DNA of 58,244 bases, from assembly GCA_009929265.1 (NCBI GenBank), contig SAAU01000001.1:1-58244 (forward strand), written 5' to 3'. The translations under genes were made by a program, and so were the position numbers. Below, in pieces: positions 1 to 7,766 of this stretch. The notes beneath the pieces are model-generated. The model was given only the letters and a program-made list of their open reading frames with translations. It was not told where the DNA came from and ran no database searches. The stretch comes from Alphaproteobacteria bacterium (GTDB lineage: Bacteria; Pseudomonadota; Alphaproteobacteria; CASFRQ01; SAAU01). How positions within the stretch are numbered: the first letter of the stretch is position 1; each line of letters opens with the position of its first letter.

Positions 1-106
1 CACAGCCTTTATTTATACCTCTATGATTTCGAATCATAAGAACTTTACGGGTTTTACTATCTTCAATAATAGAAAGTGAGGCTTCTTTTTTCATTTTATT
101 CATCAT
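1..106 (-). CDS. NUDIX hydrolase, N-terminal part only (runs off the window)
   Basis: The first 106 bases read on the minus strand as an open frame starting with ATG-ATG and still open at the window edge. The visible 35 residues include a basic start, a hydrophobic strand, then R-N-H-R-G-I-N-K-G-C. This matches the N-terminal strand of MutT/NUDIX hydrolases, where a short Arg/Asn-rich stretch precedes the W-x-x-P-G-G segment and the Nudix box. A good ribosome site (AAAGGAG, 112-118) lies just upstream. NUDIX enzymes hydrolyse nucleoside diphosphate derivatives such as 8-oxo-dGTP. The Nudix box itself lies outside the window, so the family call rests on the N-terminal pattern alone. Confidence 0.55.
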   Translation of the reverse strand, partial: MMNKMKKEASLSIIEDSKTRKVLMIRNHRGINKGC

Positions 107-284
107 ATAAACTCCTTTAATTTTTAATTTCTTCTTTAAAATATTATCTTTACTAAATTTTTATATGTTTAAGTATGTTAATTTAAAATAGCAAAATATA
201 CCATTAAAATATATTTTTCATATCAATTACTCTATTCAAAATAATACTTAATATGTACATCTTTTTCTAGATTTATCAATATAT

Positions 285-674
285 TTATATTTTTTCTTCA
301 GTTATTCTACAAAGCCCTATACTCTTTATTTGTTGAGCTTGAAAGTACAAGGCATTATTTCCATACGAACAATCTATTGTTTTATTTGATAAGTGTCCAA
401 AATTAACCTCTAAGGCATTAGACTGATCGTACGTCAAGGGCGTCAGCAAAATTGAAGAACTTCTTCTTATACAATGCCTAACAGTATGCGGATGATTATT
501 TTTCAAACCAGCGTCATCAAATAAATTTTTATATACCCTTCTTATGGAAGACGCCCCCAATTTTTGTTTAGTAATTGCTTTTTTACGAAATAAAGTTTCA
601 TCATTATAAATCAAACTATTAACTACTAAATATAAAAAATATCTTAAAATACTATAATGTACAAAATAGCTCAC
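285..674 (-). pseudogene. Tyrosine recombinase (phage-type integrase), C-terminal remnant
   Basis: This 129-codon frame resembles the catalytic C-terminal half of a phage-type tyrosine recombinase. It shows H-P-H-T-V-R-H (the HxxR box), then F-G-H-L-S-N-K-T-I-D-C-S-Y (the LGHxxxxTTxxxY box with the nucleophilic tyrosine). The arm-binding and core-binding domains and the first catalytic arginine are missing; intact family members are about 300-400 residues. No upstream frame continues it, and no ribosome site is evident at its first ATG. It is therefore probably a decayed integrase. It lies about 690 bp from tRNA-Arg and next to the CAGGGAA repeat cluster, which fits an old integrative element. 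Confidence 0.6.
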
Positions 675-937
675 TACAATATGATGATGGGAATACCGTC
701 AAAAACAGAGCAACCAACAACCTAGATAAGGACTTTAACTCATCCACGTATTCAAAATTTTCTCAATTTTGAAAATTTATCTTTAGCCTGTTTATCATTC
801 TTTAGAGGCAAGATGAAGGCTTGTAGGAGTTTTTCAAGTAAATCAAGATTTTTTTAACATCGGATTTTTTAAGTTTTCTTGCGGGATTGCCGAAGGTCCT
901 TTTTTGAAAGGATGTTGGGATAAAGGTTGTTCAATTT

Positions 938-1170
938 CCATTCCCTAATACACGCGTTTATTTTGCCATGAGTCAGGATAATTTCCCTGATAATGCTTTT
1001 CAAATTCCCTGTTATTTTGCATCGATAAGCTTGACTTACCCAAGACAATAATATATCAAAGCGCTAGAAATATAGGAATTTGGAGAGATCGGACTTAATC
1101 AGAAACATCTAAAATTTAGCTTAATTTATAACTAAAAAATATCAATTTTCCCTGTAAATTCCCTGTCATT
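938..1170. repeat. Cluster of WTTCCCTGWNAW repeats (CAGGGAA on the other strand)
   Basis: Four near-identical short direct repeats occur at 980-992, 1002-1014, 1144-1157 and 1156-1168, with a weaker relative (ATTCCCTAATA) at 940-950. They are arranged as two close pairs about 140 bp apart. Their position between a tyrosine recombinase remnant and a tRNA gene fits arm-type or accessory binding sites of an integrase. That function is inferred. Confidence 0.5.
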
Positions 1171-1251
1171 TAACAAAATTTCTGTTTTGTAAATAATATC
1201 AAATTTAGTATACCAGGAAGCAAATAAAGTTTTCCTTCCGCCAGTAAGGAA

Positions 1252-1278
1252 AGTCCCGATATTTTCGGGGCTTTTTTT
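1252..1278 (+). terminator. Rho-independent terminator
   Basis: The stem AGTCCCGA / TTCGGGGCT is followed by seven T on the plus strand. No plus-strand gene is visible upstream, so it may end an unrecognised small transcript or be a leftover of the integrated element. Confidence 0.6.
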
Positions 1279-1311
1279 GAAAAATAAACGGATAAAATTA
1301 AAAAAAGAGGC

Positions 1312-1340
1312 TTGACAAACAAGTTAAAAAAGATTAAAAA
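1312..1340 (+). promoter_or_regulatory. Putative promoter of tRNA-Arg
   Basis: A perfect -35 box TTGACA (1312-1317) is followed after 17 bases by TTAAAA (1335-1340). The tRNA begins 20 bases further on. Confidence 0.45.
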
Positions 1341-1359
1341 TGCTTTTGTTTTAGGGCAA

Positions 1360-1436
1360 GGCCCCATAGCTCAGCTGGATAGAGCAACAGCCTTCTAAGC
1401 TGTGGGCCGCACGTTCGAATCGTGCTGGGGTCACCA
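1360..1436 (+). tRNA. tRNA-Arg (anticodon TCT), decodes AGA
   Basis: The 77-nt cloverleaf is complete: acceptor GGCCCCA / TGGGGTC, D stem GCTC/GAGC, anticodon stem ACAGC/GCTGT with loop CTTCTAA (anticodon TCT), and T arm GCACG-TTCGAAT-CGTGC. The CCA end is encoded. tRNA genes of this kind are common integration targets, and a recombinase remnant lies upstream. Confidence 0.96.
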
Positions 1437-1443
1437 AAAATAA

Positions 1444-1472
1444 AAAACCGTTCTCTTGAGCGGTTTTTTTTA
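1444..1472 (+). terminator. Terminator of tRNA-Arg
   Basis: The stem AAAACCG / CGGTTTT is followed by a T run, directly after the tRNA. Confidence 0.8.
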
Positions 1473-1604
1473 TGCCTATTTTCATTTTATAAACCTAATA
1501 AGGTAAATTCTAAAGTTCTTGCAATTAAAAAATGTAAGTCGTATTCTTTTTAAAAAATGATTCTATTAAGGGGAAAGTTCTTAAAATATAAAAAAGGATT
1601 AGTC

Positions 1605-2387
1605 ATGGATTTAATAAAATTAGAAAATAATTTAAAAAAAATCGAAAATCAATTTATAAGTGTTGCAACAGGAAAAAGTGATTATTCAAATTTAGATTTG
1701 AATTTTGATTTTTCCTCTTTAAGAGAAGAAGTATTAAAAGAATTTTATAATTCGAAGGATATGGAAGAATTTGTTCCTTCTCTAATTAAAGAATTTATAG
1801 ATTTGAAAAAATTTTGGTTTTATATAAAAAAAAAGTATGATCATTATGATGAGAGAAGAATTTATATATATGATAATTTTTCAAAAACTTATCAATGTAT
1901 TGAAATTAAAAAATATAGCAAAAAAGAAAGAATAATTATCCCAAATATAGGTCTTTCAACTGAATATATTGAAGAAACAATCAAAAAGGCAAAAGACAGA
2001 ATAAATGATGAAGATTATTCTGGCGCTATCACGATAGCTAAAACTTTGTCAGAAACAGTTCTTCTTGAAATATATAAAAAATATAATGATGGAAGAAAAC
2101 CAGAAGGTAAGCCAGATTTAAATAAATTGTATAATTTAATTAAAAAATTTTTGTCTTTAGACCCTAGTAGTTATGCTGAAAAAGATTTTAAACAAATCCT
2201 TTCAGGATTAAATAGTATAACTCAAGGAATTGCAGAGTTAAGAAATAAATTCGGTGATGCTCATCGAGAGAAAATAAAACCTCAAAAACACCATGCTGAT
2301 TTAATGGTAAATGCTTCTTTTACCTTATGTCAATTTTTAAGTGACACATATTTTTATCAGAAACAAAAAAAGAAAGAACAAGAATAG
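1605..2387 (+). CDS. Abortive infection family protein (Abi_C domain)
   Basis: This 260-residue protein carries an Abi_C (abortive infection C-terminus) domain from about residue 140 to 250. It shows the family pattern of an A-x-T-L-x-E-T helix, a D-L-N-K-L-Y segment, then L-S-G-L-N-S-I-T-x-G-I-A-E-L-R-N-K-F-G-D-A-H, followed by H-H-A-D-L and F-L-S-D-T-Y. Proteins of this group are linked to phage resistance by killing or stalling the infected cell; the mechanism is not known from the sequence. The N-terminal 130 residues are helical, charged and not recognised. I chose the ATG at 1605 because AAAAAGGA lies just upstream; an earlier in-frame ATG at 1557 has no such site. The gene is very AT-rich even for this window and sits between a tRNA and cysS, which suggests transfer. 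Confidence 0.75.
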   Translation: MDLIKLENNLKKIENQFISVATGKSDYSNLDLNFDFSSLREEVLKEFYNSKDMEEFVPSLIKEFIDLKKFWFYIKKKYDHYDERRIYIYDNFSKTYQCIEIKKYSKKERIIIPNIGLSTEYIEETIKKAKDRINDEDYSGAITIAKTLSETVLLEIYKKYNDGRKPEGKPDLNKLYNLIKKFLSLDPSSYAEKDFKQILSGLNSITQGIAELRNKFGDAHREKIKPQKHHADLMVNASFTLCQFLSDTYFYQKQKKKEQE

Positions 2388-2410
2388 TTTTTGAAATTAT
2401 AAGAAAAAAA

Positions 2411-2437
2411 AGAGAGGGGTGGGCTCTCTTTTTTTAT
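2411..2437. terminator. Bidirectional terminator
   Basis: The stem AGAGAG / CTCTCT has T runs on both strands. It serves the Abi_C gene (plus) and cysS (minus), which converge here. Confidence 0.8.
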
Positions 2438-2459
2438 TTTAAGCTTAGTTTTTATAAAC

Positions 2460-3863
2460 TTATTTCTTGGAAATTTCGTATTTACCTTGAGGCATATCTT
2501 TAATTTCAAAGCCAAGAGAGGCAATTTCATCTCTTAACGCATCAGATTGCGCAAAATCCTTATTTGCACGGGCTTGAACGCGTTTTTCTGCCAAAGCGGT
2601 AATCTCCTCTGGAATATCTAACTTTTCCTCTTTAAACTCAGAAACACCAAGGCCTAGGACGGTATCAAAGTCTTCAATCAATTTCAATTTTGCAGCCGAA
2701 GAAAGGTCTTTATCCTTCAAAACCGCATAAATAATGGTTAAGGCTTGCGGAGTTCCAAGATCATTGAAAAGATAGCCGTTAAACTCATCTAAATACGCTT
2801 TTGACTTTTCCTCATCCGTTTCTAAAGGTGTGTCTTTGGCCTTTTTCAATTCCAAAACTTTATTTTTCAAGTTTTCATAAGTTGCCTTTGCGCTGTCCAT
2901 ATTTTCGTAAGAGAAAACAAGTTGAGAGCGGTAGTGCGCCGTCAAGCAAAGGTATCTATAATGCAAAGGGCTATAGCCTTTCTTTTCCAACAAAGAAAGG
3001 GTGAAAAATTCGCCGCTTGATTTGCTCATCTTTTCATTTTTAAGGGTTAAAAATTCCCCGTGAAGCCAAAAGTTGACCCATCTGTGGCCAAGCAAGGCCT
3101 CACTTTGAGCAATTTCATTAGTGTGATGAACAGGAATATGATCAATCCCTCCACAGTGAATATCAAGGGTATCACCCAAATGTTTCATCGCCATTGTGGA
3201 GCATTCAATATGCCACCCTGGATAGCCTTTCCCCCAGGGGGAATCCCATGTTAAAATCTGGTTTTCAAACTTTGATTGCGTGAACCAAAGGACAAAATCC
3301 GTGGGGTTGCGTTTTTGATCATCGGTATCCACACGGGCCCCATGACGGAGGTTTTCTAAATCCAAATGGGCAAAATCGCCATAGGTTTTGAATTTTGCTG
3401 TATCAAAATAAACATTTCCGCCAGAGACGTAGGCATAGCCTTTTTCTTCAAGCTTTTGAACAAAGGCAATCATATCTTGAACATACTCTGTGGCTCGGCA
3501 AACAATATCTGGACGACGGATATTCAAAGCTTTTGTATCGGTAAAAAAGGCGTCTTCATACTTTCGCGCAATTTCCAAAACACTTTTATGTTCACGTTCT
3601 GCGCCTTTAAGCATTTTGTCTTCGCCTTCATCCCCATCACTCGTGAGATGCCCGACATCCGTGACGTTCATTTCGTGGATAATGTCATAGCCTGCACGCT
3701 TTAGGGTTTTATAGAGCAAGTCCTCAAAGATATACGTCCGCAAATTGCCGATATGCGCGTAGTTATAAACCGTTGGTCCGCAACAATACATCCGAACAGT
3801 GTTTCCCTCTAAAGGTTTAAACGAATCAACTGAACGTGTGCGTGTATTGTAAAATTTTAACAT
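2460..3863 (-). CDS. cysS: Cysteine--tRNA ligase
   Basis: The enzyme charges tRNA-Cys with cysteine in the cytoplasm. At 467 residues it has normal family length. It shows the class I signature H-I-G-N at residues 37-40 and K-M-S-K-S at 278-282. Zinc ligands that select cysteine are present: C28, C221, H246 and E250. The C-terminal anticodon-binding region ends in a lysine-rich tail. The start is supported by AAGGAA ahead of the ATG. It follows the outer-membrane barrel gene with only 22 bases between them, so the two may share a transcript, although their functions are unrelated. Confidence 0.97.
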   Translation of the reverse strand: MLKFYNTRTRSVDSFKPLEGNTVRMYCCGPTVYNYAHIGNLRTYIFEDLLYKTLKRAGYDIIHEMNVTDVGHLTSDGDEGEDKMLKGAEREHKSVLEIARKYEDAFFTDTKALNIRRPDIVCRATEYVQDMIAFVQKLEEKGYAYVSGGNVYFDTAKFKTYGDFAHLDLENLRHGARVDTDDQKRNPTDFVLWFTQSKFENQILTWDSPWGKGYPGWHIECSTMAMKHLGDTLDIHCGGIDHIPVHHTNEIAQSEALLGHRWVNFWLHGEFLTLKNEKMSKSSGEFFTLSLLEKKGYSPLHYRYLCLTAHYRSQLVFSYENMDSAKATYENLKNKVLELKKAKDTPLETDEEKSKAYLDEFNGYLFNDLGTPQALTIIYAVLKDKDLSSAAKLKLIEDFDTVLGLGVSEFKEEKLDIPEEITALAEKRVQARANKDFAQSDALRDEIASLGFEIKDMPQGKYEISKK

Positions 3864-3885
3864 TTTTATTTCCTTGTTTTATGCG

Positions 3886-4758
3886 TTAAAAATTAAGTGT
3901 TGCGGAGAGGGTGTAGTAATGAGAATAATAGTCTTTCCGCCATTGACCTTCGTATTTTAGACCATATTCCCATAGCCCATCAGAATCGGCTGTCAATCCA
4001 AAGGAAAAGACAGTGGCTTGTCTATCTAGGCGTTTATTATTATTGACCAAAATATCAATAGAATGTGGCAAGTTCATAGAAACCCCATCCTCATCGGCCG
4101 AAAGATCATACGTGATAAAAAGCTTTGTTTGAGGAATGAGGCGAAGACCGCTTTCGGTCATGGTTTCTTTTTGAAGCGTGCCCCCAATCCTAAACGTTGT
4201 AAATTCGGCCTTTTTAGATTTTATAAAGGTGTTCGTGCTTGTCGTATAAGATTGTTGCGAATAGAGGCGATATTTAAGTCCAATTTCAGGCGTTAAAAGA
4301 CGCAATTTCTTTTCAATCGAAATATCTGCCCCGTAAGAAAAAACATCAATATCTGATTTTTGAAGGAGGATTCTTTCGTCATAAGAGCTATAGCCATATT
4401 GCAAAGCTGTTTTCACCTTAAGCTCAGGTTGAATTTCCCATTTGATATAGGCAAGCCCCCGTTGTGTATCGATAGAATTGGTGTCCTTTACCCCCACACG
4501 ATGGGTGTCTGTATGAACATAAGCGTAGGAAGCCCCAAATTCAATTTTAGGATCAACAAGATGATTAAAGCCCAAAATGAATCCTTCTGTTTCGGATTTA
4601 AATCCCTCTCTTATAGAAGTGCTTTTTTGTTTTGTTCTATTATAAATGGGTTCAAAAAAGAGTTTTTCGTTTTCTGTCCCGTTTTCAAAACGAATGGATG
4701 GTTCTGCCGTTGCAATAAGCGGAAGAAGTGCCAAAGAATAAATAAGATAAGATTTCAT
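3886..4758 (-). CDS. Outer-membrane beta-barrel protein (autotransporter-barrel-like)
   Basis: The 290-residue product starts with a signal peptide (about residues 1-18, ending in A-T-A). The rest alternates polar and hydrophobic residues in amphipathic strands, with aromatic girdle residues, and ends Y-T-L-S-A-T-L-N-F. A terminal phenylalanine is the usual signal for BAM-dependent insertion. Size and strand pattern resemble the 12-strand autotransporter barrel domain without any passenger domain. It is probably a small porin-like or structural barrel; the substrate is unknown. A promoter is visible just upstream (4791-4818). A DNA-level partner on the opposite strand (4881-5543) is divergently transcribed. 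Confidence 0.75.
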   Translation of the reverse strand: MKSYLIYSLALLPLIATAEPSIRFENGTENEKLFFEPIYNRTKQKSTSIREGFKSETEGFILGFNHLVDPKIEFGASYAYVHTDTHRVGVKDTNSIDTQRGLAYIKWEIQPELKVKTALQYGYSSYDERILLQKSDIDVFSYGADISIEKKLRLLTPEIGLKYRLYSQQSYTTSTNTFIKSKKAEFTTFRIGGTLQKETMTESGLRLIPQTKLFITYDLSADEDGVSMNLPHSIDILVNNNKRLDRQATVFSFGLTADSDGLWEYGLKYEGQWRKDYYSHYYTLSATLNF

Positions 4759-4790
4759 TTGAGCCTCGTTTTTTTAAAAATTCTGCTATT

Positions 4791-4818
4791 ATTATAAAGT
4801 TTGATTTCGAAAATACAA
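4791..4818 (-). promoter_or_regulatory. Putative promoter of the beta-barrel gene
   Basis: On the minus strand TTGTAT (4813-4818) is followed after 16 bases by a perfect TATAAT (4791-4796), about 35 bases before the start codon. Confidence 0.5.
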
Positions 4819-4880
4819 TATTTTTCTTTTCAAACAGTGCTTTTTTCGCTATCTTTGTAAACAGAGAGGATGAACTAAAA

Positions 4881-5543
4881 ATGAAACATTTTGATGCGAT
4901 TTCGTCTGAGATATATCTCGTCGAAATAGAAGATATTTTAAGATTAGAAAAAAGTAATGCGACTGAAAAAGGCGAAATTATTGTCCTTATCGGGGATTCA
5001 AAAAAGGGGACAAAAGATTGCTTAATTTCTGGTAAAAAAAGATTGCAAGAGGCGCTTTTAAAAAACAAAAAACAAGTTCCTGTTTGTTTTGCTTTTGAAA
5101 AAAGGGCGCCGTTTTTAATCAGTCTTATTCGGCATTTTGTAAAGCCTTTGCGTCGAAAGATTATTTCTTTTTCCTCAAATTCCTATCATATCAATCCTTT
5201 TGAAATTCGGCAAAAAAAGATGGAGCGTGTCTATCGAACCAAAGAAAATGCCTATGCCATTCATAACAGACATTGTGAAATTCCAAAAGAAAAACGCGTC
5301 GCTTTATATGAAGAGTTAGAGCAATCCATTAGGGATAAAGGCTTTGACGATGCGTATCCTTTGGAAATTATGCTGTGTCGAAAATTTGGCTGGAAGGATA
5401 ACCTGTTTCAAGGGCATCATCGGATGAGCATTTTAATGGATGAAAAGGTGGAGCGGATTTCTGTGCGCTTTTGTGCGGCAGGATATATGCCGTTATGGCT
5501 CGCCCGTTTTTTTAGAACGCGGAACCTTAAAAAAGAGCTTTAA
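4881..5543 (+). CDS. ParB/sulfiredoxin-fold-like protein of unknown function
   Basis: The 220-residue protein is not recognised as a named family. Two stretches look like the ParB-type fold core, which normally reads as a hydrophobic strand, then D-G-H-H-R-x-x-A, then a second strand. The first is at about residues 33-70 (I-V-L-I-G-D, then L-I-S-G-K-K-R-L-Q-E-A-L, then V-P-V-C-F). The second is at about 160-198 (F-Q-G-H-H-R-M-S-I-L, then I-S-V-R-F). Between them lies a basic linker. No DNA-binding helix-turn-helix domain like that of chromosomal ParB follows. Proteins with a lone G-H-H-R core occur among nucleases and in surface-polysaccharide loci, so no function is assigned. The start follows AGAGGA at 4865-4870. 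Confidence 0.5.
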   Translation: MKHFDAISSEIYLVEIEDILRLEKSNATEKGEIIVLIGDSKKGTKDCLISGKKRLQEALLKNKKQVPVCFAFEKRAPFLISLIRHFVKPLRRKIISFSSNSYHINPFEIRQKKMERVYRTKENAYAIHNRHCEIPKEKRVALYEELEQSIRDKGFDDAYPLEIMLCRKFGWKDNLFQGHHRMSILMDEKVERISVRFCAAGYMPLWLARFFRTRNLKKEL

Positions 5544-5573
5544 GTTTAAAAAGAAAAACAATTTTAGAAATAG

Positions 5574-5612
5574 AAAAGGCCCAAAACTTTGTGTTTCAGA
5601 CCTTTATTTTTA
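5574..5612. terminator. Weak bidirectional terminator
   Basis: An imperfect stem (AAAGG..CCTTT with inner AAACT/TGTTT pairing) followed by T-rich sequence lies between the convergent genes ending at 5543 and 5629. Confidence 0.4.
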
Positions 5613-5628
5613 GCTTTAGGAAAGAGGC

Positions 5629-6243
5629 TTACCACTTAAAGGCCCCGCGTTCCAAATATTTTTGAGTTTCAAAATCCATTCTGGCAATTTCAACCCCTGT
5701 TTCAAGGTTGGTTAAGCGAATATTAACGGTATATTGTTTAACCGTTTCGCCACCTTCTTGGATTTTTTGCATTGTGATTTCGCCAAAAATCATGGCATCT
5801 ACATTTTCAAATTGTCCTACTTTTTTGGCTGTTTTCCGTTTTGTTGCGCCGCCATGTTGATAGGCCAACTCTTCTTCTAGTTTTTTAGAGGAGGCTCTGT
5901 CTAACAAGATAAAATCGCCTGTTCTAGAGATTTCTTTTAACAAAGCGTTGTTCAGCTCTTCAATTGGGAAATAGGCATCCTCTGTTTCATTTGAAACTTC
6001 CCGAATGTAAAGAACAGGTTGACGTTTAAGTTTGTTCAAATACCGCCTAAATCCCCGATGTGTTTCAAGTTGGGAAATAATTTCTTTGGCAGCATTAACA
6101 GAATCTTGCTTAATCCATTTATCCGTAATGGCAGAAGCCCTTGTATCGCCCTCTGAGGCAGAAATACGGCCCGCTTTAACCCCAGAGCACCCCGCTAAAA
6201 GCAAAAGGCTGAGCCCCATAAATGTCCGAAATGTATAATTCAT
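5629..6243 (-). CDS. lpoB: LpoB-family lipoprotein (penicillin-binding protein activator)
   Basis: The 204-residue product begins with a lipoprotein signal ending L-L-A-G-C (Cys at about 19). The mature part matches the LpoB family: a segment with I-R-E-V-S-N-E-T, then an F-I-L-L-D-R-A strand, and A-M-I-F-G-E-I-T-M-Q followed by Y-T-V-N-I-R-L-T-N-L-E-T-G. In enterobacteria LpoB is an outer-membrane lipoprotein that stimulates the synthase PBP1b. The family is widespread beyond them, and the partner here is not known. It is the last gene of a four-gene operon with two more lipoproteins and an LPP20-like protein, 28 bases after the previous gene. The start has GGAG upstream. Confidence 0.75.
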   Translation of the reverse strand: MNYTFRTFMGLSLLLLAGCSGVKAGRISASEGDTRASAITDKWIKQDSVNAAKEIISQLETHRGFRRYLNKLKRQPVLYIREVSNETEDAYFPIEELNNALLKEISRTGDFILLDRASSKKLEEELAYQHGGATKRKTAKKVGQFENVDAMIFGEITMQKIQEGGETVKQYTVNIRLTNLETGVEIARMDFETQKYLERGAFKW

Positions 6244-6271
6244 TGTGTCTCCTTCGTGTTTGTCTTTAATT

Positions 6272-7183
6272 TTATAAATTTAAGGTATCTAATTTTTCTA
6301 AAAGGTTTTCTTTAATATCCTCTAAAACAGTTTGTTCCGCAAGCAAAAGGGAAGGTTCAATAACCTCAAAATCAGCGCTATGAAGAAGGACGTTTTTCCC
6401 ATCCTTCTCTTGTTTGATTTCTAAATAAAAGAGGAATTTTTTAAATCCCTTAACGGCAATAGGAACTTCTTGATAATGTAAGGAAGCCAAAAGTTTTGGG
6501 GCATCCTTTTTGAAAGAAAATCCTTTTTCTAAAAAGGCCGTTGAAATGGAACTTTTAAAGCCTTTAATTTTTGTATCTACTTCTAAAGAAAAAACAGCTT
6601 TTTTCCGTTTTGAAACAAGGTTATTGTAAAGCATTCTATAACTTAAAGGCGAAGGGAGTTTTTCCCCTGTTAAAAAAATATACTTTTGGGTGAGCTCCTT
6701 ACGTTTTTCAAAAAGAGCCATAGCCTGATTCGCCGAAGAAAGAGTGGATCTTTTATAAAAAGCTTTCATCTTTTCATCTTGATGTTGGATTTTTTCAAAA
6801 AGAATTTTACGGGCGGTTTCTTTATCTAAAGAAGCCAAGGCATAAACGGCTGTTTTTCCAATGAAAGAAGCCTTTATCTCAACCGCATTAAGCAGTTGGT
6901 TGCTGGTTTCATCAATATGCTCTGAGGTGAAGTCTCTAACTTCTCCATTTTCTTGAGAAACCGAAAGAGAAAAAGAAGAATCGATTTTTGTTTCAAATAT
7001 TTTTGAAATGCCTGATCTGGCGTCTAAAGAAGCCATAGAAAGCCCTTCGCCTTCTCCTACAGCACACAATTCCTTTGTTGAGCAAAAATCCTTATACGGA
7101 TTTTGAACCCAAGAAGGAAGTGTTTCCGCAAAACCTATATTCATCCCTAAAAAGAGAAAGCTAAAGGCGTAAAGGCATTTCAT
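6272..7183 (-). CDS. LPP20-family secreted protein
   Basis: The 303-residue protein has a signal peptide (about 1-19, ending G-F-A) without a lipobox cysteine. The segment P-S-W-V-x-N-P-Y, then L-C-A-V-G-E-G-E-G, then A-S-L-D-A-R-S-G-I-S-K-I-F is the core pattern of LPP20-type domains. That pattern is W near the mature N-terminus, a G-x-G turn, and an Ala-rich helix. A further 190 residues, helical then beta-rich, are less clear. The gene starts 1 base after the stop of the lipoprotein before it, so the two are probably translated in coupled fashion. The function is unknown; LPP20, COG3014 and LpoB genes often travel together, which suggests a shared envelope complex. Confidence 0.6.
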   Translation of the reverse strand: MKCLYAFSFLFLGMNIGFAETLPSWVQNPYKDFCSTKELCAVGEGEGLSMASLDARSGISKIFETKIDSSFSLSVSQENGEVRDFTSEHIDETSNQLLNAVEIKASFIGKTAVYALASLDKETARKILFEKIQHQDEKMKAFYKRSTLSSANQAMALFEKRKELTQKYIFLTGEKLPSPLSYRMLYNNLVSKRKKAVFSLEVDTKIKGFKSSISTAFLEKGFSFKKDAPKLLASLHYQEVPIAVKGFKKFLFYLEIKQEKDGKNVLLHSADFEVIEPSLLLAEQTVLEDIKENLLEKLDTLNL

Positions 7184-7184
7184 T

Positions 7185-7766
7185 TTAATCCTCTTTTATC
7201 TCTTCGGCTGTTTTGTCAATGGCCTTTTTCAAAGCAGGTGTCATTGTTTTATCTTTCGCTTTATAGGCTTCTAAAGCTTCAATTAAATTGGCTTTTTTAA
7301 TTTTGACCACAACATTGCATTTATAGGCTTGGTAGTCTTTTTTGGCCCCTAATTCTTTTTTATAAGCTCTTTTTTCCCAATAAGAATCTTGAGCGGAAAC
7401 CCCGTGAAGGGAAACTTTAATATTTTGCTCAATATGAGACTTGATAGCGGTTGTTGAAATATCGTTGTTAGAATCGATATCTTCTTCATAATTGGAGACA
7501 ATTTCTTGAGCAATTTGTTCTGCAATTTTTTGTGTGGCGCGAACATTTGCGGATCTTAAGCAAAGACGGCGGTTCGTATTTTCGGCGTCATTGACGTAGT
7601 ATTTATAGTCCTTTACATTGTCTTCGGTTTCGCTTTTGTAAGCTTTCTTTTGAGAAATCCAAGAAGGAACAGAACCTTCAGAGGCATCTGTGACGACAAA
7701 GTCTGGCTTAAAACTAGAGCAAGAAGCCAAAAGCATCATAGGGAGTAAAAGAGCTGTTTTTTTCAT
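7185..7766 (-). CDS. Small lipoprotein, LPP20/LpoB-cluster type
   Basis: The 193-residue product has a lipoprotein signal (L-L-A-S-C, Cys about 16). It contains V-P-S-W-I-S near the mature N-terminus and a long helix R-R-L-C-L-R-S-A-N-V-R-A-T-Q-K-I-A-E-Q-I, similar to the Ala-rich helix of LPP20-type domains. C-terminal strands read Y-Q-A-Y-K-C-N-V-V-V-K-I-K. Two mature cysteines (in the L-C-L-R and K-C-N-V segments) could form a disulfide. Its ATG overlaps the stop of the COG3014 gene (7763-7766), which indicates coupling. The function is unknown beyond envelope location. Confidence 0.55.
   Translation of the reverse strand: MKKTALLLPMMLLASCSSFKPDFVVTDASEGSVPSWISQKKAYKSETEDNVKDYKYYVNDAENTNRRLCLRSANVRATQKIAEQIAQEIVSNYEEDIDSNNDISTTAIKSHIEQNIKVSLHGVSAQDSYWEKRAYKKELGAKKDYQAYKCNVVVKIKKANLIEALEAYKAKDKTMTPALKKAIDKTAEEIKED

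Larger units (their letters stand above)
675..1359. other. Gene-poor stretch between recombinase remnant and tRNA-Arg
   Basis: I see no convincing gene here. The stretch holds the CAGGGAA-type repeats (938-1170), one rho-independent terminator (1252-1278) and the tRNA-Arg promoter. On the minus strand around 850-1025 short frames occur (for example one starting at 1022 and stopping after about 25 codons), which could be debris of a lost gene or simply a by-product of the repeats. Confidence 0.5.

Noticed and set aside
780-1025. Short minus-strand frames as a possible gene
   Set aside because: They are broken by stops within 25-35 codons and share no recognisable domain; they may be debris.
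1170-1367. Minus-strand 65-codon frame overlapping the tRNA-Arg promoter
   Set aside because: It overlaps the terminator and promoter of the tRNA and has no ribosome site or domain.
1-2400. Intact prophage or integrative element
   Set aside because: Only a recombinase remnant, repeats and one defence gene are present; no structural, packaging or transfer genes are seen.
3366-3704. Plus-strand frame of 112 codons inside cysS
   Set aside because: It is antisense to a well-conserved gene, with no ribosome site and no domain.
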